Assembly: GCF_000422725.1 (NCBI RefSeq)
Contig: NZ_AUGP01000018.1
Span: forward strand, 62,001-126,000
Length of the DNA stretch: 64,000 nt
Direction: 5' to 3'
DNA from: Flavobacterium subsaxonicum WB 4.1-42 = DSM 21790
GTDB lineage: Bacteria > Bacteroidota > Bacteroidia > Flavobacteriales > Flavobacteriaceae
Position 1 is the first letter of the stretch, and every line of letters begins with the position of its first letter. Below are positions 7,478 through 16,604 of this stretch, piece after piece. A program made the translations under genes and the position numbers. A model generated the notes under the pieces. It did no database searches and had not been told where the DNA came from. It saw only the letters and a program-made list of their open reading frames with translations.

Positions 7478-9385
7478 ATGGAAAACCAGGAAAATACATT
7501 TCATGCCGGTATTTGTATGGCGGGGGCAGTATCGGCCGGGGCGTATACCGCCGGTGTTATGGACTATATACTCGAATCGCTGGAGCATTGGGAAAAAGCC
7601 AAGCAGCTACAGCGGGAAGGGAAGCTTACCGGCGTGCCCAAACATAATTTTATAATAGATGTGCTGGGCGGGGCTTCGGCCGGTGGAATGACGGCTGCTA
7701 TTACCGCCGCTGCCGTACAGCAGGACTTTGAAGCCGTAACGCAGGATAATGTTGCTGATGCCGCCATAGCATCGGGCAATGCGCTGTACAACTCCTGGGT
7801 AAACTTAAAAGAAGATGCAGGCAGGGATATGATGGATTACATGCTCTCTACCGATGATATTTTAAACGATGCATTTAACAAGTCTAAAGAGGTTAGGGCG
7901 GGTTTTAATTCGGCTTTTGTAAAAGACCTTGCCAGTGCTGTTCTCGATAAAAGGGTTACAGAAAGGTACACGCGCCCTTATATTTCGGCCGACCTGGATA
8001 TTTTTACAACCATTACCAACCTTAGGGGTTTTGCCTATAAGGTAATTTTTGATACCAGTACAGGAACCAGAGAGCATCGCATGAAAATGCACCGCGATTA
8101 CGCCTTTTTTAAGCTAAGCGATACCAAGGCCGAAGAGCCGGTTACAAGAGATGTTGATATTAAAGAAACTACAGCTTCTACAGAATTGCCCAATGATGGC
8201 CGTATACCGGTAAACTTTGCTACCGGAGAAAACACTGATGTTTTAAAACAGGCCGCCATGTCTACAGGCGCGTTTCCGGTAGGGCTGGAGAGCAGAGACC
8301 TGAACAGGAAGAGCAAATACATTCAGCAAAATAAATATTTGAACCTTATTTTATCTGGGCAGAATTCTGATAAGATCCAGTACGATTTTCTGCCTGAAGG
8401 CGATGACTATCTATCTTTAAACGTAGATGGTGGTGTTATAAATAACGAACCTTACGAGATTACACAGCAACTGCTGGACGACAGGCAAAAAAATACTATT
8501 ACTGATAATGCAGCCCGTTTGGCTTATACTCCTAAGACCAAAGCGTCGGAGTTTGACTCTGTCGTGCTTATGATAGATCCTTTTCCTAACGACGAAGAGG
8601 CAGAAGCCACTACTTTTGTACCCAAAAAGGCATGGATAAACGTACTGCCGTCTATACTTTCGGCCATGCGCGGCCAGCTGATGATGAAAGACGACCAGGT
8701 TAAAAGGGCTTACCTAAGCGATGATTATACGCGCTTTCTTATAATGCCGGTACGCGAAAAAGAAAAGTACACTATTGCATGCGGGTCGTTGGGTGGTTTT
8801 GGAGGGTTCTTCTCTAAAGATTTCCGTAAGCACGATTACTTTTTAGGCCGCCGTAACTGCCAGTATTTTTTAAAGAAACATTTTACAGCTCCGCAGTCAG
8901 CGGGTAACCCTATATTGAAATTTGGTTATGAGGGTGTTGATAAATGGGGTATTGTAAATGGATACCTGGCACTATTGCCCGATTTGCGTGTTGTTGGAGA
9001 TGAGGTTAATGGCTATAGCCTAACCGAATCTAAAGAAGAGGTTTTATATCCATATCCTCAAATTAAGCTTAGCTATATTCTTGGCCTTAGAGATAAAATG
9101 GAAAAGCGTATTAAGTGTGTGCTGGATAATGTACAGAATTATGAGGGCAGGGTTGTGCGTAACCCTAATGGACCGCATCCATCCGGAAGTGCTATCCTGA
9201 CAAGGATACGTAAAAAATCATGGTGGGGCAGAAGTGTTGGATATTTGAAAGGTAAGGGCACAGATGCTTACCTATGGCTTGGAAAAACACTCGGTAAAGG
9301 CCCCGCAGCCGAAATGCTTATAGATGCCATTATAATAGATATGGAAAAACGCGGTTTAATTAATGACGATCATCCAAAGGTGTAA
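7478..9385 (+). CDS. Patatin-like phospholipase
   Basis: 635 residues from ATG 7478. The frame extends up to 7310, but that extension is a 56-residue hydrophobic AT-rich stretch unlike the start of patatins, and a possible promoter lies inside it. The catalytic signature is visible: nucleophile elbow G-A-S-A-G with Ser67, and the dyad Asp317 in 'NVDGGVINNEP'. The oxyanion segment 'CMAGAVSAGAYTAGV' (13-27) is the Gly/Ala-rich form found in large bacterial patatins. Expected activity is hydrolysis of phospholipid or other acyl esters. The large C-terminal half (about 300 residues) has no recognised domain. The gene stands alone and converges on murF over a shared terminator. Without a signal peptide it is predicted cytoplasmic or peripheral to the membrane. 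Confidence 0.85.
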   Translation: MENQENTFHAGICMAGAVSAGAYTAGVMDYILESLEHWEKAKQLQREGKLTGVPKHNFIIDVLGGASAGGMTAAITAAAVQQDFEAVTQDNVADAAIASGNALYNSWVNLKEDAGRDMMDYMLSTDDILNDAFNKSKEVRAGFNSAFVKDLASAVLDKRVTERYTRPYISADLDIFTTITNLRGFAYKVIFDTSTGTREHRMKMHRDYAFFKLSDTKAEEPVTRDVDIKETTASTELPNDGRIPVNFATGENTDVLKQAAMSTGAFPVGLESRDLNRKSKYIQQNKYLNLILSGQNSDKIQYDFLPEGDDYLSLNVDGGVINNEPYEITQQLLDDRQKNTITDNAARLAYTPKTKASEFDSVVLMIDPFPNDEEAEATTFVPKKAWINVLPSILSAMRGQLMMKDDQVKRAYLSDDYTRFLIMPVREKEKYTIACGSLGGFGGFFSKDFRKHDYFLGRRNCQYFLKKHFTAPQSAGNPILKFGYEGVDKWGIVNGYLALLPDLRVVGDEVNGYSLTESKEEVLYPYPQIKLSYILGLRDKMEKRIKCVLDNVQNYEGRVVRNPNGPHPSGSAILTRIRKKSWWGRSVGYLKGKGTDAYLWLGKTLGKGPAAEMLIDAIIIDMEKRGLINDDHPKV

Positions 9386-9395
9386 TGTCTTGTAC

Positions 9396-9447
9396 TACAT
9401 ATAAACAAAAGGCTCCCAATAGTATTAGGAGCCTTTGTTTATATGTA
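9396..9447. terminator. Bidirectional terminator between patatin and murF
   Basis: Long hairpin: the right arm repeats the complement of the left with one bulged A; core GGCTCC / GGAGCC, 11-base loop. It sits between convergent stops at 9385 and 9459. Confidence 0.85.
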
Positions 9448-9458
9448 GAAATGAAGGG

Positions 9459-10742
9459 TTATAGTAAATCAAGTGTGCGCTCTAAAGCCATACCTCTCGA
9501 CCCTTTTATAAGTATATTTTTATTGATAAATTTTACATCGGCCAGGTAGTTTTTAAAATCATCAAATGTTTTGTAAAAAAACAAATGAGGCTGCTCGACC
9601 CTGTTGTTGTAAAAATCGTTACCAATAAAATAGGTTTCAATATCCGTTTCCGGAACAAGCAGGCCAACTACTTTGGCGTGCTCTTCAGGGCTTTCGGGGC
9701 CAAGCTCAAACATGTCGCCCAATATGGCTACTTTGCCGGTAGCGTCTAATTGGGCAAAATTAGCAACAGCTGCGGCTATGCTGCTTGGGTTGGCATTGTA
9801 GGCATCCAGTATTATTTTGTTACCGTTTTTTTCTAAAAGTTGCGAACGGTTGTTGGCCGGTATGTACGCTTCTATTGCCTCTTTAATACTGCTGTCTTCT
9901 ACCTTAAAGTAGTTGCCAATAGCAATGGCGGCACTTATGTTGGTAGCATTGTAAATGCCAATAAGGTGCGATTGTATGGTTTGGTCGTTATAATACAGCC
10001 TAACCATAGGGTTGGCGGTTACATCGTCAATACGCACATCGCCATCATAACTGTCGGTTGCAAAGGTAAAGCGGGGCAGGTCTTTTGTTTTTTGATTTTG
10101 GGTATCATCATCAAGATTAACAAAAGCCATCTTGGTGTTTTGTTCAAGGTAGGTGTACAGTTCGCTTTTGCCTTTTATTACACCTTCAAAACCACCAAAA
10201 CCTTCCAGGTGGGCCTTACCAAAATTGGTAATGTAGCCAAAGTTAGGCTCGGCAATGGTACATAAAAATTCTATTTCTTTTTGATGGTTGGCACCCATCT
10301 CTACAATGCCAATTTCTGTAGCGGTAGTAAAAGACAATAACGTAAGCGGAACCCCAATATGGTTGTTGAGGTTGCCAACGGTAGCTTTGGTATTATACTT
10401 TTTTGCGAGTACAACATTAATAAGTTCTTTGGTGGTGGTTTTGCCATTGCTGCCGGTTAGGGCTATTATTGGCAAACCCAATTGCCTGCGGTGGTATTGC
10501 GCAAGTTGCTGTAGTGCTTCAAGGCTGTTGTTTACCAAAAGCATTTTATCGCCGGTTTTATAGTCGGCATTGTCTATAACAACATATTTTGCACCTTTTG
10601 CAAGGGCTTCCTGTGCAAAAGTATTGGCATCAAAATTATCGCCTTTAAGGGCAACAAATAACGAGCCGGGTTCAATTTTACGGGTATCTGTAGCAATGCT
10701 GCTGCACTCTAAAAAATAATTGTAAAGTTGGTTGGTTTCCAT
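9459..10742 (-). CDS. murF: UDP-N-acetylmuramoyl-tripeptide--D-alanyl-D-alanine ligase
   Basis: 427 residues, the usual MurF length for Bacteroidota. It adds D-Ala-D-Ala to UDP-MurNAc-tripeptide in cytoplasmic peptidoglycan precursor synthesis. Visible motifs are the N-terminal substrate domain with 'IATDTRKIEPGSLFVALKG' (residues 16-34), the ATP-binding P-loop 'LTGSNGKTTTKEL' (95-107), the 'EMGANHQKEI' segment, and 'LDAYNANPSSI' in the C-terminal third, all typical of MurF. It lies downstream of gldJ on the same strand, an order found widely in flavobacteria, but a hairpin lies in the 77-base gap, so it is partly uncoupled from gldJ. Confidence 0.95.
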   Translation of the reverse strand: METNQLYNYFLECSSIATDTRKIEPGSLFVALKGDNFDANTFAQEALAKGAKYVVIDNADYKTGDKMLLVNNSLEALQQLAQYHRRQLGLPIIALTGSNGKTTTKELINVVLAKKYNTKATVGNLNNHIGVPLTLLSFTTATEIGIVEMGANHQKEIEFLCTIAEPNFGYITNFGKAHLEGFGGFEGVIKGKSELYTYLEQNTKMAFVNLDDDTQNQKTKDLPRFTFATDSYDGDVRIDDVTANPMVRLYYNDQTIQSHLIGIYNATNISAAIAIGNYFKVEDSSIKEAIEAYIPANNRSQLLEKNGNKIILDAYNANPSSIAAAVANFAQLDATGKVAILGDMFELGPESPEEHAKVVGLLVPETDIETYFIGNDFYNNRVEQPHLFFYKTFDDFKNYLADVKFINKNILIKGSRGMALERTLDLL

Positions 10743-10766
10743 ACAAAAGGTAAAAGTATATAAAAA

Positions 10767-10795
10767 AATAAAAGCCCTAAATTAGGGCTTTTATT
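10767..10795 (-). terminator. Terminator/attenuator between gldJ and murF
   Basis: Perfect hairpin AATAAAAGCCCTAA / TTAGGGCTTTTATT with a 1-base centre, 24 bases past the gldJ stop; minus-strand U-rich tail from the A-rich flank. Some read-through into murF is possible. Confidence 0.75.
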
Positions 10796-10819
10796 GATAA
10801 TTTATATTGTAACAGAAAT

Positions 10820-12493
10820 TTAATTTCTTGCAGTTTTTCTGCTGCTTTTTGGTCCTACTTTAGACATTGCACACCTAAAACCAATGTAGTCGGTTGCCAT
10901 ATCCTGAGGGAAGTACCTTCTTTGAGCCGGGTCTAACCAGTAAGCCCTGTCTCTCCAAGAGCCACCTTTAAATACCCTTACGTTATCGTTAATAAGCGTA
11001 GTTCTCTTAGCAGATTTATCGTACTCTCTTAGCATGTTACCAAGGCTGTCTTTAGCAACAAGGTGTTTAGGAGAGTCGTACATCCTTTCGGCATCTGTTA
11101 AACCGCTTGTTTCCTCATCGGTTGTACCAAAGTCGTAGTAACGGGTAGACTGCCTGTCGCCGTCTCTGTAGTTCCTGTTATCGCCTTTGTTGTAGTTTTG
11201 CCTAAGGTAGGTATCTTCTTTAGTAATTTGAGTTTGAGCAATTTGTCCAGGAAGGTTTCTGTACTGTATTCTACCATTACTTAAAGTATCGTACTCAATA
11301 GTTTCGGCAGTTACAAGCTCAGCACGTCCGTCTTCGCCAATTTTATTTTTCATGTAAACGTTACCCCTGTAGTAGTTAAAGTCGTTAGCTTCATCATCAA
11401 CTATAGGGCGATAAACGTCGGCAACCCACTCAGCTACGTTACCGGCCATATCGTATAAACCAAAATCATTTGGTGGGTACGATTTAGCAGGGGCAGTAAT
11501 ATCAGCATTGTCATCAGACCATCCTGCAATTCCGCCGTAGTCACCTTTACCTTGTTTAAAGTTGGCTAACTGGTCGCCTTTAGTTTGTCTTTTACCGTTA
11601 CGTGTGTACTGGCCTTTCCAAGGGTATTTTTTGTTACCTCTGTATAAGTTGTACTCACGGTTACCCACAAGGGCAACAGCAGCATATTCCCACTCAGCTT
11701 CGGTTGGAAGCCTGTATTCCGGTAAAATTAAGCCAGAAGTTCTTTGGGCATAAACGTTTTTAGCATCTTCTTTATTAGCAAGTTTATTTCTTGGGCCTTT
11801 AAGCACAATTTCTTCGTTACCACCGTAGCTTTTTGTAGGGCTTTCAAGGTAAGATTCTGTACTAAAAGTGCTTTCTGCAGTTACATCAGTAAGTTTAGCG
11901 TCCCTTTTAAGGTAGCCTTCCTGCTCAAGCGTATTTTCGTTAACACGGTCTGTTCTCCATTTACTAAATTCAACAGCCTGGATCCAGTTAACACCAACTA
12001 CAGGGTAGTTAGCATAGCCCGGGTGCCTAAGGTAGTTGTTAGTCATGGTTTCGTTATATCCAAGAGCGCTTCTCCATACAAGAGTATCGGGTAGTGCGCC
12101 TACATAGATATTTTTGTAGTTTTCTTCTGTAGGAGGGAAAACTCTTTTAAGCCAGTCAAGGTACTCCATGTACATAACATTGGTAACCTCAGTTTCGTCC
12201 ATAAAGAAAGACTGAACGTGCTGTTGTGTTGGAGTGTTGTTCCAATCGTGCATAACATCGTCCTGAACTTTACCCATGGTAAACGTTCCGCCTTCTACTT
12301 CAACCAGTCCAGGAGCAGTGGTTTGCGGTTTGTACCTGGAATTGTGCTGGAAACCACCTTTTCTGTCATTGATTTTCCATCCCGTAGCAGATGAGGTGTC
12401 GCCACCTGCACCTTTTTTGCTGCAGCCGGTAAAACCCACTGTTACCGCCATTGCAAGCAACACTCTTAAAGCCGTGATTTTGTTAACTTTCAT
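10820..12493 (-). CDS. gldJ: Gliding motility lipoprotein GldJ
   Basis: 557 residues from ATG 12493; the frame reaches 12541, but the signal peptide begins at 'MKVNKITALRVLLAMAVTV' and so fixes the start. The lipobox ends in Cys24 (GFTGC). The mature protein has the sulfatase-modifying-factor-like (FGE/SUMF1, C-type-lectin fold) domain: 'GGTFTMGKVQDD', 'VTNVMYMEYLDW', 'RLPTEAEWEYAAVAL', 'YDMAGNVAEWVADVY', 'FKGGSWRDRAYWL' and 'IGFRCA'. A large insertion separates the parts of the domain. In F. johnsoniae GldJ is an outer-membrane lipoprotein needed for gliding and for stability of T9SS parts including GldK. It is divergent from porU, a linkage typical of the family. Confidence 0.95.
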   Translation of the reverse strand: MKVNKITALRVLLAMAVTVGFTGCSKKGAGGDTSSATGWKINDRKGGFQHNSRYKPQTTAPGLVEVEGGTFTMGKVQDDVMHDWNNTPTQQHVQSFFMDETEVTNVMYMEYLDWLKRVFPPTEENYKNIYVGALPDTLVWRSALGYNETMTNNYLRHPGYANYPVVGVNWIQAVEFSKWRTDRVNENTLEQEGYLKRDAKLTDVTAESTFSTESYLESPTKSYGGNEEIVLKGPRNKLANKEDAKNVYAQRTSGLILPEYRLPTEAEWEYAAVALVGNREYNLYRGNKKYPWKGQYTRNGKRQTKGDQLANFKQGKGDYGGIAGWSDDNADITAPAKSYPPNDFGLYDMAGNVAEWVADVYRPIVDDEANDFNYYRGNVYMKNKIGEDGRAELVTAETIEYDTLSNGRIQYRNLPGQIAQTQITKEDTYLRQNYNKGDNRNYRDGDRQSTRYYDFGTTDEETSGLTDAERMYDSPKHLVAKDSLGNMLREYDKSAKRTTLINDNVRVFKGGSWRDRAYWLDPAQRRYFPQDMATDYIGFRCAMSKVGPKSSRKTARN

Positions 12494-12579
12494 CTTTCTG
12501 TAGGTAAATAAATTTCGTGGCGCAATATAATAATTAACCATTAAACTGCAACACGTTTTTAAAATTTTTAATAAAATTC

Positions 12580-12587
12580 CAAAATTA
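12580..12587 (-). promoter_or_regulatory. Possible -7 box for gldJ
   Basis: On the minus strand it reads TAATTTTG, matching TAnnTTTG, about 85 bases upstream of the gldJ start. No spaced TTG was found; low confidence. Confidence 0.25.
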
Positions 12588-12697
12588 TGTTAAATGTGTC
12601 TTTTAATAACGCTGTATTTAAAGTAATATTGCAACTTGTATCACAAAAAAAAATTACGCTCCTGTAATATATTGGCCGTATCTGCGTTGTTTGAATA

Positions 12698-15600
12698 ATG
12701 AAAAATAGGTTACTTTTTTTTGCTTTGCTATGTTTTTTGGTGTCTTACGGGCAGCAAAGAACCGAGGTTGTTTTAAACTGGGTAGATAATGTATCTTCTG
12801 CTGTGGGTACATCTACCATTATTATGCCCCAGTTTACGGGCGGTAATATGGATTATAATGCCGATAAAAAACAACTGTTTTTTGTGTCTTCTGTTGCTGT
12901 TGGCGCTCCTGCCAATGCAAATTCGCTGCAATTATCTAACATAATATACGAGAGCATTACCCGCGAGCAGCTGGGCGGGCTGTCAATATCTGCCATACCG
13001 GCTACAGAAAGTGCCGTGCTTAGTTCTTATTTAGCGCGTGAGCAGTGGTATGTAAACCTAAAGTTATCTCCTATAATAAAAGATGGGGCTGGTTTTAAAA
13101 GAATCAAGTCGTTTTCTTACTCCTATATAACAGATGCATCCGGCAGTGCTTTGCGCGGTGCCTTAAATACCACTGCAGTTAGCAACTCTGTGCTGGCATC
13201 CGGAGACTGGTACCGTTTTTATGTAGAAAAATCGGGTGTTTATAAATTAACCCGCAGTTTTTTATCATCGCTGGGGCTGGATGTTAATACAGACCCCCGT
13301 AAAATAAAAATATATGGTAATGGCGGGCGTATGCTGCCGCTGCTTAATAGTACCGATTATCCTATGGACCTGGCCGAAAACGCGGTTAAGTTTGTGGGCG
13401 AAGAGGATGGTAAGTTTGATAACGCCGATTATATTTTGTTTTATGCAGAAGGTGTAGATAACTGGAATGCTGAGAGCCAGACAAACAATAACCTATTTGC
13501 CGATAAAACCTATTATTACGTAACCACGGTGGGTAATACAGGTAAAAGGATACAGCAGGCTATACAGCCAACGGGTACGCCCAATTTACAAACCGGTAAT
13601 TTTGACGAATATCTTTTTCATGAAGAAGACCTTGTTAGTATTGCAAGGCTGGGCCGTAAATGGCACGGCGAGCAGTTTAATGTAGAGAATTTACAGGAAT
13701 TTGACTTTAAATTTCCAGATGCCGAGGGGCCAATTACCGTAAAGGTTAGTGCGGCTGCCAATGCTACCACCGCAACATCTATGGAGGTTAAGGCTAACGA
13801 TGCTACTGTGGGCTCGTTTTCTTTTCTGGCTAATGGTGATAGTGATATTGCTGCAAGAGATGGTGCCTTTACCGGTACATTTACCGGCAGTGGCGATATT
13901 ACTATTGCGCTTAATTATAGCAATTCTGGCAATCCAAGTGCTAATGCGTGGCTGGATTATATAATATTAGAAGGTAAAAGAACATTAAAAGGCAACAGCA
14001 AGCAGTTTAGGTTTAGGCTTAATAGTGCCGATGACGACAACGGGGTTTTACAATATAATTTTACTAATGCATCCGGTATTGCCGAAGTTTGGGATATTAC
14101 AGATATTTATAATACAACATCAATAACTAATACCGGCGGGCAGGCTAATTTTTCTTTTAAAGCCAACAGGGGCGAGATAAGGCAGTATATAAGTGTGGTG
14201 TCCGCCGATTATTATACGCCATTGCGCGATACAAAAACGCGTGTGGCCAACCAAAACTTAAAAGGCACCGTGTTTAATAATTCGCAGGGCGTATTTCAGG
14301 ATGTAGATTATATAATTGTAACGCCCGAAATTCTTAACGCATCGGCCGAGACACTGGCTAATTTGCACCGCACCGGTTCGGGTTTAAATGTTAAAGTGGT
14401 AAACCTTGAGAGTATTTACCAGGAGTTTTCGTCGGGCAAGCAAGACGTTGGTGCTATACGAAATTTTGTAAAATACGTTTACAGCAATGCTTCTACTACG
14501 GCTAAACGAATAAAATACCTTAACCTTTTTGGCGATGCCTCTTTTGATTATAAAAACCGCATACCTAATAATACCAATGTAGTGCCTACTTTTCATGGGT
14601 TTGGCTCTGGTGTGCCCGACTATAGCGAGGTGTTAACGTTTGTTTCAGACGACTTTTACGGACTAATGGATCCTACCGAGGGGCCAATGACGTCTAACGA
14701 CGGCCTTGATGTTGCGGTGGGCAGGATGCTGGTTAATGATAAAACCCAGGCAGACCAGATGGTTGCCAAGGTTGCCGAATATATGGGGCCTGAAGCTTAC
14801 GGAAGGTGGCGTAATGAGTATATTATGATATCTGATGATGTTGATGCTACGAGCGATGATTTTGTGCCAACGTTAGAAGATGTTGCTCACGATGTAAATA
14901 CCTACCGCCCTTTTATAAATGTAAGAAAGGTGTATACAGATGCCTTTGTGCAGCAATCAGCGGCAGGCGGGTTTAGGTATCCGGAGGCGCACGATGAGCT
15001 AATGCGGAATATAAATAATGGGGCATTGGTGGTTAATTATTTAGGGCATGGTGGCGAAAATGGTATGGCCGGCGAGCGTATTTTTGAAATAAGCGATGCT
15101 CAAAAGCTTACCAACAGGTATAAATACCCATTGTTTATAACGGCAACCTGCCAGCTTACCAAGTTTGATAATCCGTACAAAACAACGGCCGGCGAATATA
15201 TTTACTGGAATACCAGTGGCGGTGCTATTGCCATGATTACTACTACAAGGTCTATTTTTATAAGTGTTGCGTTTAGTTTTAATAAAGACCTGTCCAGGCT
15301 GTTGTATAATTATACAGATAATACCGGGTTAGATTATCCTACAATGGCCGAGGCGTTAAGGCGAACCAAGCTGGTATCGTCTCAATATGTAAGGTGTGTG
15401 TCTTTTATTGGAGACCCTGCCCTTAAACTGGCTATACCTAAGCCAAAAATTGTGCTTACTACAATTAACGATGTGCCTGTTGCCCAGTCTACAGATGTGT
15501 TGCAGTCTTTATCTTATGTTAAGCTGGGTGGTCGCGTTACAGATGGTAATGGCAGCCAGCTTAGTAATTATAATGGCGAACTCGAGGTTAGCGTTTTTGA

Positions 15601-16564
15601 TAAGCCTACGGCGCGTGTAACGTTAGGTAATGATGGAACTTCAAAAAATATAGGTACGCAGCTGAATCCTATTATGGTTCCGATAATTAATAATTTTAGT
15701 ACCCTTGGCGAAACTATTTTTAGGGGCAACGTAAGTGTTACCAACGGGCAGTTTTCTTTTGGGTTTGTAGTGCCGCGCGATATACGTATACCGGTAAGCG
15801 AAGGGCGCGTTAGTTTTTACTCTAAACGCAATAATGTGCTCGAAGATCAAACCGGCCAGGATACCATTATTAAGATAGGTGGTGTAAATATTAACGCAGA
15901 GGTAGATAATATTGCGCCAACTGTAAAGTTATATATGAACGACGAATCGTTTGTGGCAGGTGGCATAACTAACGAGTCGCCTATATTGCTTGCTTTTCTG
16001 GCAGATGCCCACGGTATAAACACTGCCAGTGGTATTGGCCATGATATTATAGGGATACTGGATGGCGATGAAACCAATCCGTACCTTATGAACGACTATT
16101 ACGAGGCATCGTTAGACGATTACACAACCGGTACGGTACGTTTTCCGTTTGTTAACCTTGCCGAAGGGCTGCATACCCTTACCTTTAAGGCGTGGGATGT
16201 TTATAATAATTTAGTAACAACCGAGATTCAGTTTGTGGTAGCCAGCAGCGATGAGCTTAAGCTGGAGCATGTGCTTAATTATCCTAACCCGTTTGTAAGT
16301 TATACCGAGTTTTGGTTTTCGCACAACAGGCCGTTCGAACTGCTTGATGTTCAGGTGCAAATATTTACGGTAACCGGTAAAATTGTAAAAACCATTAACC
16401 AGAGTGTTACTACAGATGGCTTTTTATGCCGCGATATTAAATGGGATGGACGAGACGATTTTGGCGACAAAATAGGCAAGGGAGTTTATGTTTATAAGCT
16501 CACTGTTAGGTCGTCTTCTACCAATAAAAGAGCAGAAAAGTATGAAAAACTTGTTTTGCTGTAA
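12698..16564 (+). CDS. porU: T9SS C-terminal signal peptidase/sortase PorU
   Basis: 1288 residues, matching the usual PorU length. Signal peptide MKNRLLFFALLCFLVSYGQQ. The central gingipain-type C25 peptidase domain is clear: catalytic His784 in 'VNYLGHGGENGMAG' and Cys818 in 'ITATCQLTKFDNP', with the upstream 'LNLFGDASFDYKNR'. The C-terminus carries a FlgD-like/CTD-like module ('NYPNPFVSYTEFWF' to 'GKGVYVYKLTV'). PorU acts on the cell surface with PorV, cutting off the C-terminal sorting domain of T9SS cargo and, in some species, attaching it to lipopolysaccharide. Cargo with such domains is encoded at both ends of the window. porV follows with a 40-base gap. Confidence 0.95.
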   Translation: MKNRLLFFALLCFLVSYGQQRTEVVLNWVDNVSSAVGTSTIIMPQFTGGNMDYNADKKQLFFVSSVAVGAPANANSLQLSNIIYESITREQLGGLSISAIPATESAVLSSYLAREQWYVNLKLSPIIKDGAGFKRIKSFSYSYITDASGSALRGALNTTAVSNSVLASGDWYRFYVEKSGVYKLTRSFLSSLGLDVNTDPRKIKIYGNGGRMLPLLNSTDYPMDLAENAVKFVGEEDGKFDNADYILFYAEGVDNWNAESQTNNNLFADKTYYYVTTVGNTGKRIQQAIQPTGTPNLQTGNFDEYLFHEEDLVSIARLGRKWHGEQFNVENLQEFDFKFPDAEGPITVKVSAAANATTATSMEVKANDATVGSFSFLANGDSDIAARDGAFTGTFTGSGDITIALNYSNSGNPSANAWLDYIILEGKRTLKGNSKQFRFRLNSADDDNGVLQYNFTNASGIAEVWDITDIYNTTSITNTGGQANFSFKANRGEIRQYISVVSADYYTPLRDTKTRVANQNLKGTVFNNSQGVFQDVDYIIVTPEILNASAETLANLHRTGSGLNVKVVNLESIYQEFSSGKQDVGAIRNFVKYVYSNASTTAKRIKYLNLFGDASFDYKNRIPNNTNVVPTFHGFGSGVPDYSEVLTFVSDDFYGLMDPTEGPMTSNDGLDVAVGRMLVNDKTQADQMVAKVAEYMGPEAYGRWRNEYIMISDDVDATSDDFVPTLEDVAHDVNTYRPFINVRKVYTDAFVQQSAAGGFRYPEAHDELMRNINNGALVVNYLGHGGENGMAGERIFEISDAQKLTNRYKYPLFITATCQLTKFDNPYKTTAGEYIYWNTSGGAIAMITTTRSIFISVAFSFNKDLSRLLYNYTDNTGLDYPTMAEALRRTKLVSSQYVRCVSFIGDPALKLAIPKPKIVLTTINDVPVAQSTDVLQSLSYVKLGGRVTDGNGSQLSNYNGELEVSVFDKPTARVTLGNDGTSKNIGTQLNPIMVPIINNFSTLGETIFRGNVSVTNGQFSFGFVVPRDIRIPVSEGRVSFYSKRNNVLEDQTGQDTIIKIGGVNINAEVDNIAPTVKLYMNDESFVAGGITNESPILLAFLADAHGINTASGIGHDIIGILDGDETNPYLMNDYYEASLDDYTTGTVRFPFVNLAEGLHTLTFKAWDVYNNLVTTEIQFVVASSDELKLEHVLNYPNPFVSYTEFWFSHNRPFELLDVQVQIFTVTGKIVKTINQSVTTDGFLCRDIKWDGRDDFGDKIGKGVYVYKLTVRSSSTNKRAEKYEKLVLL

Positions 16565-16579
16565 AAAATAGTATATTTG
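16551..16579 (+). promoter_or_regulatory. Promoter for porV
   Basis: TTG at 16551-16553, 18 bases, then TATATTTG at 16572-16579, a good match to the flavobacterial consensus. It lies at the very end of porU, so porV can be expressed alone as well as by read-through. Confidence 0.65.
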
Positions 16580-16604
16580 TGACCCTTAAATTATCAATAA
16601 CAGA